Shown in pieces: positions 20,859 to 29,713 of a DNA stretch of 64,000 nt (position 1 is its first letter; each line of letters starts with the position of its first letter). The position numbers and the translations under genes were made by a program. Under the pieces are notes generated by a model that saw only the letters and a list, made by a program, of their open reading frames with translations, was not told the origin of the DNA and did not search any database. This DNA is from Rhodococcus_G sp042879035 (lineage in GTDB: Bacteria > Actinomycetota > Actinomycetes > Mycobacteriales > Mycobacteriaceae), in NCBI RefSeq assembly GCF_042879035.1, contig NZ_JBIAOU010000006.1, positions 124,001-188,000 of the forward strand. Direction: 5' to 3'.

Positions 20859-22645
20859 TGGCCAATCTGATCAACCTCGAGCAGGTCTCGAAGTCCTTCG
20901 GCATCAAGCCGCTGCTCGATTCGGTGTCGCTCGGCGTCCAGGAGGGCGAGCGGATCGGTGTGGTCGGCCTCAACGGCGGCGGCAAGACCACGATGCTCGA
21001 GGTGCTCGCCGGACTCGAGGAACCCGACGCCGGGCGGGTCAGCCGCGTCGGCGGTCTGCGGATGGCCGTCGTCACGCAGCGCGGCGCCCTCCCCGTCGGC
21101 GCCACCGTCGCCGACGTCGTTGTGGCGCCGCTCGGTCTGGCCGAGCACGAGTGGGCGGGCGACGCCCGGATCCGGTCGATCCTCGCGGGCATCGGCATCG
21201 ACGCCGTCGGGCTGGACCGGGGCGTCGAGGGGCTCTCCGGCGGCGAGCGCCGACGGGTGGCGCTGGCCGCGGCACTCGTGCAGGACCTCGACCTGCTGGT
21301 CCTCGACGAGCCGACGAACCACCTCGACGTCGAGGGCGTGCAGTGGTTGGCCGAGCACCTGCTGTCCCGCCGCAGCGCCCTCGTCGTCGTCACCCACGAC
21401 CGCTGGTTCCTCGACACCGTCGCCACCCGCACCTGGGAGGTCGTCGGCGGCAAGGTCGAGAGCTACGAGGGCGGGTACAACGACTGGATCTTCGCGCGCG
21501 CCGAACGCGCCCGGCAGGCCGACGCCGCCGAGGAACGCAGGCAGAACCTCGCGCGCAAGGAACTCGCCTGGCTGCGACGCGGTCCGCAGGCGCGCACGTC
21601 GAAGCCGCGCTACCGGGTCGAGGCCGCGGAGGCGCTGATCGCGAACGTCCCACCGCCGCGTGACGCCGTCGCGTTGGCGTCGTTCGCCAAGCGGCGGCTC
21701 GGTCGCGTCGTCATCGAACTCGAGGACGTGCGCCTGGCGACACCGGACGGCCGCGAACTCGTCCGGGACCTGACGTGGCGCCTCGCGCCCGGCGAGCGGG
21801 TCGGTCTGGTCGGGGTCAACGGTTCGGGCAAGACCACGCTGTTGCGCACCCTCGCGGGGGAGCTCGAGCCCGCGACCGGTCGGAGGATCCAGGGGCAGAC
21901 GGTCCAGATCGGTTGGCTCCGACAGGAACTCGACGACCTGCCGACCGACATGCGCGTGCTCGACGCGGTCAAGGATGTCGCCGAGCGGATCATGTTGGGC
22001 GACAAGGAGATCTCGGCCGGCCAGTTGGCGGAGCGGCTCGGGTTCACCCCGGCCCGGCAGCGCACCCCGGTCGGCGACCTCTCCGGTGGCGAGCGGCGCC
22101 GACTGCAGCTGACGCGGGTGCTGATGAGCGAGCCGAACGTACTGCTGCTCGACGAGCCGACCAACGATCTCGACATCGACACACTGCAGCAGCTCGAGGA
22201 CATCCTGGACGGATGGGCGGGAACCCTGGTCGTCATCAGTCACGACCGGTATCTGATCGAACGGATCTGTGACAGCACCTGGGCGCTGTTCGGCGACGGC
22301 AGACTGACCAACCTGCCGGGCGGGATCGAGGAGTACCTGCGCCGGCGGGCGGAGGTGGCGGCGGTGGCGACACCACCGCCGCCGGCTGCCGCTGCCCTGG
22401 CGAACACGGGTCCGGTCGTGGTGCGTGACGGCGCCGCGGACCGCGCGGCGCAGAAGGAACTCGCCCGGATCGAACGCCAGGTCGCCAAGCTGTCGGATCG
22501 TGAGGACACCCTGCACCAGTTGCTCGCGGCGGCGGCCACCGATCCCCAGGAACTGCAACGGCTCGACGCGGAACTGCGATCGGTGGTCGCGGACAAGGAG
22601 TCGGCCGAGGAACGGTGGATGGAGCTCGCGGCCGAGCTCGAATGA
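20858..22645 (+). CDS. ABC-F family ATPase
   Basis: A 595-aa soluble protein with two ABC ATPase domains and no membrane helices. ABC-F proteins act on the ribosome as translation factors or antibiotic-protection factors. Domain 1 has Walker A GLNGGGKTT and LSGGERRRVALAAALV with DLLVLDEPTNHLD; domain 2 has GVNGSGKTT, LSGGERRRLQLTRVLM and VLLLDEPTNDLD. A charged linker (RARQADAAEERRQNLARKEL) separates them, and a C-terminal coiled-coil-like tail is at about 525-595. Start is ATG 20858, overlapping the ispE stop. The position next to ispE is common in actinobacteria. No drug specificity can be inferred. Confidence 0.94.
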   Translation: MANLINLEQVSKSFGIKPLLDSVSLGVQEGERIGVVGLNGGGKTTMLEVLAGLEEPDAGRVSRVGGLRMAVVTQRGALPVGATVADVVVAPLGLAEHEWAGDARIRSILAGIGIDAVGLDRGVEGLSGGERRRVALAAALVQDLDLLVLDEPTNHLDVEGVQWLAEHLLSRRSALVVVTHDRWFLDTVATRTWEVVGGKVESYEGGYNDWIFARAERARQADAAEERRQNLARKELAWLRRGPQARTSKPRYRVEAAEALIANVPPPRDAVALASFAKRRLGRVVIELEDVRLATPDGRELVRDLTWRLAPGERVGLVGVNGSGKTTLLRTLAGELEPATGRRIQGQTVQIGWLRQELDDLPTDMRVLDAVKDVAERIMLGDKEISAGQLAERLGFTPARQRTPVGDLSGGERRRLQLTRVLMSEPNVLLLDEPTNDLDIDTLQQLEDILDGWAGTLVVISHDRYLIERICDSTWALFGDGRLTNLPGGIEEYLRRRAEVAAVATPPPPAAAALANTGPVVVRDGAADRAAQKELARIERQVAKLSDREDTLHQLLAAAATDPQELQRLDAELRSVVADKESAEERWMELAAELE

Positions 22646-22767
22646 TCGGTGCCGGCGGTGTCGCCGAGATGCCGACGCACGTTCACCTCCCGAGTACGAC
22701 GGAAGGCGACTAGGCTTCGCGTCAGGTCGTTCTTGTCGTTCATGGTCCGTCGTGAAAGGCGTGCGTC

Positions 22768-23247
22768 ATGGATCTGGAGGCGCTTGCCGAGATCACTCGG
22801 CTCAAGCATCGATACTCGCGAGCCCTGGACACCAAGGACTGGGCCCTGTTCCGGGACACGCTGTTGCCCGACGCGACCGCGACCTACGGTGAGCACCTCA
22901 GGTTCGAGGACCGGGACGCATTGTGCTCGTTCATGGAGATCACGCTCGGCCCGCACGTTCTGACCGAACACTTCTGCGGTCAGCCGGAGATCGACGTCGA
23001 CGGTGACGTGGCGACCGGGACGTGGGTGCTGGCGGACACCGTCATCATTCCCGAGGACGGAATGCTGTTGCGCGGCTCGGCTTTCTACCACGACCGGTAC
23101 GCCCGCAACGAGGCCGGCCAGTGGCGGATCGCGCACACCGGGTACGAGCGGACCTACGAGATGGTCGTTGCGCTCGCCGACCTGCCGAGCCTGCAACTGA
23201 CGTCCAACCGCTGGGCGATGGCGATCAACCCGCAACCGGTGGAATAG
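22768..23247 (+). CDS. NTF2-like/SnoaL-type protein
   Basis: A 159-aa protein with the cone-shaped NTF2-like fold of SnoaL-type cyclases, dehydratases and steroid isomerases (ALAEITRLKHRYSRALDTKD, VDGDVATGTWVLAD, WRIAHTGYERTYEM). Starts at ATG 22768, with AAAGG 9-13 nt upstream. It is followed after 12 bp by an SDR gene on the same strand; the pair probably forms a small redox/dehydration unit for a lipid or steroid-like substrate. Fold assignment is fairly safe, the reaction is not known. Confidence 0.8.
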   Translation: MDLEALAEITRLKHRYSRALDTKDWALFRDTLLPDATATYGEHLRFEDRDALCSFMEITLGPHVLTEHFCGQPEIDVDGDVATGTWVLADTVIIPEDGMLLRGSAFYHDRYARNEAGQWRIAHTGYERTYEMVVALADLPSLQLTSNRWAMAINPQPVE

Positions 23248-23259
23248 CGGCACCACCGC

Positions 23260-24102
23260 ATGATCGGCGACCGGTTGGTTCGCGCGGCCCTCAATCCGCT
23301 TCCGTCGCTGCCCGTCCGGCGGCGGTCGCGGCCCGAACGAATCGCGGGCCGGACCGTGGTGATCACGGGGGCCTCGTCGGGGGTCGGTGAGGCGGCGTCG
23401 ATCGCGTTCGCCGCCCTCGAAGCGGATGTGGTGATGGTGGCCCGGGGCACGGACGATCTCGATGCCGTGCGAGCGCGGATCGTTCGGGACGGCGGTGTCG
23501 CGTCCACCGTGTCCTGCGATCTGACGGACGTGGCCGCGGTCGACGCCCTGTCGGAACGCGTGCAGGCCGAGCACGGCCCGATCGACGTCCTGATCAACAA
23601 TGCGGGCCGATCCATCCGCCGGACGGTGGCGGAGTCGGTCGACCGGTTCCACGACTACGAGCGGACGATGGCGCTCAACTACTTCGGCCCGGTGCGGCTG
23701 ACGCTGGCACTGCTGCCCGCCATGCTCGAGCGGGGTGAGGGCCACGTGGTCAACGTGGCGACGTGGGGCGTGCCGGGCGGGGTGATGCCGAAGTTCGCCG
23801 CGTACCACGCGTCCAAGGCGGCGATCGGGGCGTTCGGGCGTGACCTCGGTGCCGAGGTGGGGCCCCGTGGGGTTGCGGTCACGACCGTCCACTTTCCGCT
23901 GATCCGGACGCCGATGATCGCGCCGACCGCGGACTACGACTCCATGCCCGCGCTCAGTCCCGCGCAGGCCGCGTCCTGGCTGGTCGAGGCCGTCCGGACC
24001 CGACCGGTCGAGATGATGCCCAGTTACGCGGAACTGCTGCGCTGGCTCGGCGCGCTGTCGCCGACCCTGGTCGACGCGGTGGTCCGCCGCGCCGGCATCT
24101 GA
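23260..24102 (+). CDS. Short-chain dehydrogenase/reductase
   Basis: A 280-aa SDR. The cofactor motif TGASSGVGEAASIAF begins near residue 31, NNAG is in DVLINNAGRSIR, and the catalytic Tyr and Lys are in AAYHASKAA with the conserved region before it reading VNVATWGV (the usual catalytic Ser block is Ala-Thr here). The C-terminal helix is hydrophobic (MMPSYAELLRWLGALSPTLVDAV), suggesting a lipid substrate. It is paired with the NTF2-like gene 12 bp upstream and ends at a hairpin shared with convergent prfC. Confidence 0.9.
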   Translation: MIGDRLVRAALNPLPSLPVRRRSRPERIAGRTVVITGASSGVGEAASIAFAALEADVVMVARGTDDLDAVRARIVRDGGVASTVSCDLTDVAAVDALSERVQAEHGPIDVLINNAGRSIRRTVAESVDRFHDYERTMALNYFGPVRLTLALLPAMLERGEGHVVNVATWGVPGGVMPKFAAYHASKAAIGAFGRDLGAEVGPRGVAVTTVHFPLIRTPMIAPTADYDSMPALSPAQAASWLVEAVRTRPVEMMPSYAELLRWLGALSPTLVDAVVRRAGI

Positions 24103-24109
24103 GCCACCT

Positions 24110-24167
24110 CCGAGTGTGCACCTGCCGACGCATCGTACGAGTGCCGGCGCAGGGAACGGGACACTCG
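24110..24167. terminator. Convergent terminator/repeat element after the SDR gene
   Basis: The outer arms cgagtgt (24111-24117) and acactcg (24161-24167) pair perfectly, with weaker inner pairing. The left half, through catcg and cgagtg, closely matches the element at 3737-3770, so this is a second copy of a repeated palindromic sequence found at convergent gene ends. Confidence 0.6.
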
Positions 24168-24180
24168 CGCGCCGGAAGAA

Positions 24181-25863
24181 TCAGTCGGCGGTCGCGACGA
24201 GCGGTTCGAGGGTGAGCTCGGGGTGCTCCTTCTCGATGTACTGCAGGCGCCACTTGTCGGAGACCAGCGCGAGCAGCACCCCGTCGGAGCGGGTGAACAC
24301 CTCGACGCCGCGCTGGCGGCCCAGCTCGGCGGCCGATGCGGCGTCGGTGCGCCGTGCCAGCTGGTACGGCAGCCCTTCCATCCGGGCCTCGACGTTGAAC
24401 TCGGCCTTCATGCGGGCGGCCACGACCTCGAACTGCATCGGGCCGACCGCCGCCATCACCGGGGACGCGTCGCCGCGGATGTCGTTGCGCAGGATCTGCA
24501 CGACGCCCTCGGAGTCGAGCTGGTCGACGGCGCGGCGGAACTGCTTGTACTTGCCGGCGCTCTCGGCGCGCAACGTCGAGAAGTGCTCGGGCGCGAACGA
24601 CGGGATGGGCGGGAACTCGACCTTCTTCTCCGAGAACAGGGTGTGTCCGGGTGCGAGGGCGGTCGCGTTGACCAGGCCGACGACGTCACCCGGGTAGGCG
24701 CTGTCGACGGTCGAGCGTTCGCGGCCGAACACGGTCTGCGCGTACTTCGTCGCGAACGGCTTGCCCGTCTGGGCGTGGGTGACGACCATGCCGCGCTCGA
24801 AGACGCCGGAGACCACCCGCATGAACGCGAGCCGGTCCCGGTGCGCGGTGTCCATGCCGGCCTGCACCTTGAACACGACCGCGCTGAAGGGGTCGGTGAC
24901 CGCACGATCGGCGCCGGCGACGTCCGGTCGGGCGTCGGGGGAGGGTGCCAGCGCGACGAGGGTGTCGAGGATCTGCCGGACACCGAAGTTGAGCATCGCG
25001 GACGCGAAGATCACCGGCGACGTCTGCCCGGCGATGAACAGTTCCTGGTCGTGGTCCTGCCCGGACGCCGACAGCAGTTCGCTCTCCTCGACCGCGGTCT
25101 CCCACGCGGCGCCGTCGCGCGCCGCGGCGCCGTCGGCGTCGAGGACCTCCTCCGGCGCGATCTTCGCGCCGCCCGCGGTGCGGGTGAACCGGATGTACTC
25201 CCGCGGGGCACCGTCCTCGCCGCGGCGCAGCAGGCCGCGGAAGTCGCCGGCGATGCCGACCGGCCAGTACAGCGGCGTCGGGGTGAGGCCGATCCGTTCC
25301 TGGATCTCGTCCAGCAGTTCGAGCGGCGACTGGCCCGGCCGGTCCCACTTGTTGATCACGGTGACGACGGGGATGCCGCGATGCTTGCAGACCTGGAACA
25401 GCTTCAGGGTCTGCGGCTCGAGGCCTTTCGCGGCGTCGATGAGCATCACCGCGGCGTCGACGGCGGTGAGCACGCGGTAGGTGTCCTCGGAGAAGTCGGA
25501 GTGACCGGGGGTGTCGACGAGGTTGACGACGTTCGGTTCCTCGTCGGGGTCCGTCTCGGGGGACTTGTAGTTGAACTGCAGCGCGGTCGAGCTGACGGAG
25601 ATGCCGCGCGCCTTCTCCATCTCCATCCAGTCCGACACCGTCGACTTGCGGCCGGCCTTGCCGTGGACGGCGCCTGCCTCGGCGATCATCTTCGCGTGCA
25701 GGGCGAGCGCCTCGGTGAGCGTCGACTTGCCGGCGTCGGGGTGGGAGATGACGGCGAACGTGCGCCGGCGGCCCGCCTCCGCCGCGAGCGCCCTGGCCGA
25801 TTTGTCGACGGTACCGGCCTCGGTTGCGGGGGCATCGGTCGTCGACGAGGGCTCGGTGGTCAC
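24181..25863 (-). CDS. prfC: Peptide chain release factor 3
   Basis: A GTPase that recycles RF1/RF2 from the ribosome after termination. The 560-aa protein has G1 SHPDAGKST, the switch II block DTPGHSDFSEDTYRVL, G4 NKWD and a C-terminal domain with RF3-type sequence (VGPMQFEVVAARMKAEF). It is about 30 aa longer than E. coli RF3 because of an N-terminal acidic extension and an insertion near residue 210-240. Start is GTG 25863 with AAAGGAACG upstream. It is divergent from the acyl-AMP ligase across about 220 bp and stands alone. Confidence 0.96.
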   Translation of the reverse strand: MTTEPSSTTDAPATEAGTVDKSARALAAEAGRRRTFAVISHPDAGKSTLTEALALHAKMIAEAGAVHGKAGRKSTVSDWMEMEKARGISVSSTALQFNYKSPETDPDEEPNVVNLVDTPGHSDFSEDTYRVLTAVDAAVMLIDAAKGLEPQTLKLFQVCKHRGIPVVTVINKWDRPGQSPLELLDEIQERIGLTPTPLYWPVGIAGDFRGLLRRGEDGAPREYIRFTRTAGGAKIAPEEVLDADGAAARDGAAWETAVEESELLSASGQDHDQELFIAGQTSPVIFASAMLNFGVRQILDTLVALAPSPDARPDVAGADRAVTDPFSAVVFKVQAGMDTAHRDRLAFMRVVSGVFERGMVVTHAQTGKPFATKYAQTVFGRERSTVDSAYPGDVVGLVNATALAPGHTLFSEKKVEFPPIPSFAPEHFSTLRAESAGKYKQFRRAVDQLDSEGVVQILRNDIRGDASPVMAAVGPMQFEVVAARMKAEFNVEARMEGLPYQLARRTDAASAAELGRQRGVEVFTRSDGVLLALVSDKWRLQYIEKEHPELTLEPLVATAD

Positions 25864-26082
25864 CGGGGCGTTCCTTTACTGGCAGTCGTGAAGTCCTGCT
25901 CCGGGGTGTGAGAGCAGTGGCGATGCGCCGGTCATCCAGGTTACCCGGCGTTCGACCGCGCCGAACCGCCACGCTCGCCGAACCGGAGGCGCATGCTTTT
26001 CGTGTCAACCAAAGGGTGTGATCTGTAACACGACGGAGTGGATCGAAGGTAATACGTGTAGCGGCCCGGTGAGGAGAACGGG

Positions 26083-27714
26083 ATGAGCAGATTCACCGAC
26101 GAGATGTACGACACCTCCGCGACCAGCACGCATGGGCTGGTCACCGGTGAGCCGGATCGCCCGGTGCGACAGACGTGGGGCGAGATCCACGAGATCGCCG
26201 GGCGCATGGCGGGGGCGCTCGCCGCTGCGGGGGTCGGTCCGGGGGATTCGGTGGGTGTGCTGGCAGGGTTGCCTGCCGAGATCGCGCCGACGTGTCAGGC
26301 GGTCTGGATGCGTCGTGGCTCCGTGACGATGCTGCACCAGCCGACACCGCGGACGGATCTGTCGGTGTGGGCGCACGACACCGAGGTCGTCGCGTCGATG
26401 ATCGGCGCGAAGGCGGTGATCGTCGGTGCCCCGTTCGACGCGGCGGCGCCCGTGCTGGCCGACCGCGGCGTCCACGTCGTCACCATCGAGGGCCTGCGCC
26501 TCGGCGAGCCCGTCCCGCCGCTGGACGCGCTCGAGTCCGACGTCGCGCTGCAGCAGCTCACGTCGGGTTCCACCGGGTCGCCGAAGGCCGTGCAGATCAC
26601 CCACGCGAATTTCTACGTCAACGCCAACGCGATGCTGGATCGGCTCAAGTTCCGGGTCGCCGACGACGTGATGATCAGCTGGCTGCCGCTGTTCCACGAC
26701 ATGGGGATGGTCGGCTTCCTGACCGTGCCGATGCAGATGGGCGCCGAGGTCGTCTGCATCACCCCGCTCGACTTCCTGCGCACCCCCCTGTTGTGGGCTG
26801 AATTGATCGGCAAGTACCACGGAACAGTCAGTGCCGCACCGAATTTCGCCTACTCTCTGCTCGCGCGGAGGCTCGAGCAGGCGCCCGACGGCGCCGTCGA
26901 CCTGTCGTCGATGCGGTGCCTGCTCAACGGCGCCGAACCCGTCGACGCCGACACGATGCTCGCGCTCGCCGCCGCGGGCGCACGATTCGGGCTCGACCCG
27001 GCCGCCCTCGCTCCCACCTACGGGATGGCGGAGGTCACGCTCGCGGTGTCGCTGCCGTCGCCCGGACAGGGCCTGGTGCTCGACCCGGTGGATCCCGACC
27101 TGCTCGAGGCGATGCAGCACGCGGTGCCGTCGACCAGGGCCGACGCGCGCCGGATGGTCACGCTCGGCACCCTCGTCCCGGCCCTCGAGGGGCGGGTCGT
27201 CGACGAGGAGCGTTGCGAGTTGCCCGCCCGGGGTGTCGGGATCATCGAGGTGCGCGGGAAGTCCGTCACGCCCGGCTACCTGACCGTCGACGGGCCCCGG
27301 GCGGCCCAGGACGAGGACGGCTGGCTCAGCACCGGCGACGTCGGCTACTTCACCGAGGACGGCCTGGTGGTGGTGTGCGGACGCGTCAAGGACGTCATCA
27401 TCATGGGCGGACGCAACATCTTCCCGACCGACATCGAACGCGCCGCCGGGACGGTCCGTGGGGTGCGGCCGGGCAACGCGGTCGCCGTGCGCCTGGACGC
27501 GGGGCGCAAACGTGAATCGTTCGCGGTGGTCGTCGAGACCAACGCGATCGACGACCCCGACGAGGTCCGGCGGATCGAACACGAGGTCGCGCACGCGGTG
27601 TTCGCCGAGGTGGGGGTGCGTCCGCGGACGGTCGCCGTCCTCGGCCGTGGCAGCATCCCGAAGACCTCCTCCGGCAAACTGCGCCGGACGCACTCGGCGT
27701 CGCTGCTGCGCTGA
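26083..27714 (+). CDS. Fatty-acyl-AMP ligase/acyl-CoA synthetase (Pks16-like)
   Basis: A 543-aa member of the adenylate-forming superfamily. Visible: the P-loop LTSGSTGSPKAVQITHANF, the FAAL-like SWLPLFHDMGMVGFL, TYGMAEVTLAVS, the STGDVGYF block and the C-terminal catalytic Lys in SIPKTSSGKLRRT. The SWLPLFHDMG block is typical of enzymes that make acyl-AMP for transfer to polyketide or lipid carriers. In size and position after ispE it matches the protein annotated Pks16 (Rv1013) in M. tuberculosis, which despite the name is a synthetase. Start ATG 26083 follows GAGGAGAACGG. It is the last conserved gene before the sulfur island. Confidence 0.88.
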   Translation: MSRFTDEMYDTSATSTHGLVTGEPDRPVRQTWGEIHEIAGRMAGALAAAGVGPGDSVGVLAGLPAEIAPTCQAVWMRRGSVTMLHQPTPRTDLSVWAHDTEVVASMIGAKAVIVGAPFDAAAPVLADRGVHVVTIEGLRLGEPVPPLDALESDVALQQLTSGSTGSPKAVQITHANFYVNANAMLDRLKFRVADDVMISWLPLFHDMGMVGFLTVPMQMGAEVVCITPLDFLRTPLLWAELIGKYHGTVSAAPNFAYSLLARRLEQAPDGAVDLSSMRCLLNGAEPVDADTMLALAAAGARFGLDPAALAPTYGMAEVTLAVSLPSPGQGLVLDPVDPDLLEAMQHAVPSTRADARRMVTLGTLVPALEGRVVDEERCELPARGVGIIEVRGKSVTPGYLTVDGPRAAQDEDGWLSTGDVGYFTEDGLVVVCGRVKDVIIMGGRNIFPTDIERAAGTVRGVRPGNAVAVRLDAGRKRESFAVVVETNAIDDPDEVRRIEHEVAHAVFAEVGVRPRTVAVLGRGSIPKTSSGKLRRTHSASLLR

Positions 27715-27751
27715 CGCCCGGTCGGGCCGTCATCGTTGAGGAAAACTGAAC

Positions 27752-27765
27752 GAATCCCGTAGTCG
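27752..27765 (+). promoter_or_regulatory. Island promoter motif copy A
   Basis: GAATCCCGTAGTCG, about 90 bp upstream of the cysteine-rich leader ORF. It matches copies at 34300-34313 and 55896-55909 and, in its right half, the reverse copy at 55831-55844. It is proposed as an operator or activator site for the sulfur island. Confidence 0.5.
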
Positions 27766-27854
27766 AGTTGCGTTGTTCCGTCCCGTCCCGCTGTGCAGAC
27801 TCGGATGTGGTCACGAGTGTGGCCCGAGCCGACGCGCACAGGGAGGAGAGCGAC

Positions 27855-27902
27855 GTGTGTGACACCGCCCTCTCCTGCGCGGCTCTCTCCTGTTGTCGCT
27901 GA
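27855..27902 (+). CDS. 15-aa cysteine-rich leader peptide, candidate attenuator
   Basis: A GTG at 27855 behind a strong Shine-Dalgarno (GGGAGGAGAG) opens a 15-codon ORF, MCDTALSCAALSCCR, stop at 27900-27902. Four of the 15 codons are Cys, two of them adjacent just before the end. Short Cys-rich ORFs upstream of sulfur genes are known in mycobacteria as cysteine-responsive attenuators: when charged tRNA-Cys is scarce the ribosome stalls and downstream translation or transcription is released. Here it precedes an ABC importer operon in a sulfur-scavenging island and is followed by several hairpins before the importer Shine-Dalgarno at 28041-28046. The peptide itself need have no function. Confidence 0.7.
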   Translation: MCDTALSCAALSCCR

Positions 27903-27913
27903 CGCGACTCGAC

Positions 27914-27928
27914 GGGCGCTGGGCGCCC
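27914..27928 (+). other. Leader hairpin 1 after the Cys-rich ORF
   Basis: GGGCGC-TGG-GCGCCC, a perfect 6-bp stem starting 12 nt after the leader stop, followed directly by a second small stem (TCCGC-TG-GCGGA, 27929-27940). These could be the alternative structures of an attenuator that a ribosome stalled at the Cys codons would affect. Confidence 0.5.
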
Positions 27929-27972
27929 TCCGCTGGCGGAGTTCCGATTCTCCGACGAGAAGTCGCTGTTCC

Positions 27973-27996
27973 CGTGGCCCGCTCGGGCGGGCCACG
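27973..27996 (+). terminator. Leader hairpin 2, possible attenuator terminator
   Basis: A 10-bp GC-rich stem (cgtggcccgc / gcgggccacg) with a TCGG loop, 60 bp before the importer start codon. No T-run follows, so whether it terminates transcription or masks translation is open. Confidence 0.5.
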
Positions 27997-28056
27997 CGCG
28001 TCTGCCTGCCCGATCCGCTGTTTCCCTCCGCTCACGTTCACAAGGAGTTCTGTCAG

Positions 28057-29709
28057 ATGACCCGAAGTTTCGCCGGTAGAGCGAGCGCCTTCGTCGCGGC
28101 CGTCGCGGCCGCCGCCATGCTGCTCACCGGATGCGCTGCCAGTCAGTCGGTGGCGGCCGGGACGGGAGGCGATCCGGTGGCGGGCGGCACCCTGCGCTTC
28201 GCCGTTCTCGACGCGCCCGCCAATCTGGATCCGCATTCGGGCGGGTCCTACCCGGAGTCGTTGATCACCAGCAACATCACCGACAAGCTCGTCTACCAGG
28301 ACCCCGACTCCGGAGCGCTCGAGCCGTGGCTCGCGACGTCCTGGGATGTCAACGAGGACCTCACCCAGTTCACCTTCCACCTCCGCGACGGCGTGACGTT
28401 CACCGACGGCACCCCGCTCACCGCTGACGTGGTGAAGGAGAACTTCGACCTCCTCGGCTTCGGCAACAAGGAACTCGGCATCGTGCCCGTGTCGGCGTAC
28501 TGGAACGGGTACGTCGGCACCGAGGTGCTCGACCCGGCGACACTGCGCGTGACGCTCGACAAGTCCAGTGCCGGTTTCCTGCAAGGGCTTTCGATGTACT
28601 TCGCGGGAATCCTGGGCCACTCGACCCTGCAGCTGAACAAGGAGCAGCGGGCGCTTCCCCAGAACATCGTGGCCACCGGCCCGTTCGTCGTGACCGAGCA
28701 TGTCTACCAGGAGAAGACGGTGCTGACGAAGCGGCAGGGCTACAACTGGGCGCCCGAGGGGCGCGGCCACGACGGTGAGGCGTACCTCGACACCGTCGAG
28801 ATCGTGGTCATCCCCGAGGCCAGTGTCCGGACCGGTGCGCTGCGGTCCGGTGAGGTCGACGCCGTCCTCGACGTCGGCACCACCGACGAGGCGCCGTTGC
28901 GTGCGGAGGGCTACCAGATCGTGCCGCAGCTGATTCCCGGTCGCGACATCGCCTTCGACTTCAAGACGGACGTGTTCCCGACGAACGACCGAGCGGTCCG
29001 TGAGGCGGTCAAGCTCGGGTGGAGTCGCGACGCGCTCGCGAAGACGGTGCTCACCGACAGCTACAAGCCGTCGTCGTCGGTGGTGTCCGAGCGGGTCCCC
29101 GGCTACAAGGACTTCAGTGCGGACCTGGTGGAGGACCAGGCCAAGGCGAAGCAGATCCTCGAGGCCGCGGGCTGGAAGGAAGGTTCCGACGGAATCCGGC
29201 AGAACGCGGAGGGCAAGAAGCTCACGCTGAACCTGCTCGGAATCAACAATCTGGTGATCAACAAGCCGGCGTTCGAGCTGATCCAGCAGGATCTCCGTGA
29301 CATCGGCGTCGACCTCCAGCTGCAGGTGCTGCCCATCCCGGACTACACTGCGGCGTCGAAGATCCAGGGCAAGTGGAACATTCAGGTCTTCAACACCAGC
29401 CGCTCCGATGTCGCGGTGCTGGAACAGACCTACTCGCCGCTGTTCACCAACGGTGCGAACATCGCCCCCGACAGCCCGATCCGGCAGCAGGCGATCGACA
29501 CCTTCCGTGCCGTGAACGAGACGCTCGATCCGGCTGCGCGTGCGGCCGCGGCGGCCACCGCCCAGGACTTCGTGCTCAATCAGGAGATCCTCACGGTGCC
29601 CGTCTACAACCCCGCCCAGGTGACCGCGGCGAACCCCAAGGTCCACAACGTGGACTACGAAGCTCAGTCGCGAAATGTGTTCTACGACACCTGGATCGAG
29701 CAGGGGTAG
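28057..29709 (+). CDS. Peptide/nickel-type ABC transporter substrate-binding lipoprotein
   Basis: A 550-aa family 5 extracellular solute-binding protein. It has a lipoprotein signal with the lipobox LLTGC at residues 22-26, then the two-lobed domain (GGTLRFAVLDAPANLDPH, TFHLRDGVTFTDGTPLTADVV). ATG 28057 follows an AAGGAG at good spacing; upstream in-frame starts would bury the signal peptide. The family binds peptides, nickel chelates, glutathione and other solutes. Here the Cys-rich leader and the monooxygenases downstream point to an organosulfur ligand, possibly like the binding proteins found with LLM monooxygenase operons in other bacteria. First gene of a four-gene importer operon. Confidence 0.92.
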   Translation: MTRSFAGRASAFVAAVAAAAMLLTGCAASQSVAAGTGGDPVAGGTLRFAVLDAPANLDPHSGGSYPESLITSNITDKLVYQDPDSGALEPWLATSWDVNEDLTQFTFHLRDGVTFTDGTPLTADVVKENFDLLGFGNKELGIVPVSAYWNGYVGTEVLDPATLRVTLDKSSAGFLQGLSMYFAGILGHSTLQLNKEQRALPQNIVATGPFVVTEHVYQEKTVLTKRQGYNWAPEGRGHDGEAYLDTVEIVVIPEASVRTGALRSGEVDAVLDVGTTDEAPLRAEGYQIVPQLIPGRDIAFDFKTDVFPTNDRAVREAVKLGWSRDALAKTVLTDSYKPSSSVVSERVPGYKDFSADLVEDQAKAKQILEAAGWKEGSDGIRQNAEGKKLTLNLLGINNLVINKPAFELIQQDLRDIGVDLQLQVLPIPDYTAASKIQGKWNIQVFNTSRSDVAVLEQTYSPLFTNGANIAPDSPIRQQAIDTFRAVNETLDPAARAAAAATAQDFVLNQEILTVPVYNPAQVTAANPKVHNVDYEAQSRNVFYDTWIEQG

Positions 29710-29713
29710 TCTC

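Noticed and set aside
27793..28056. In-frame upstream extension of the importer binding protein
   Set aside because: It would place 88 Arg/Pro/Ser-rich residues before a perfect lipoprotein signal, and the AAGGAG sits before ATG 28057.
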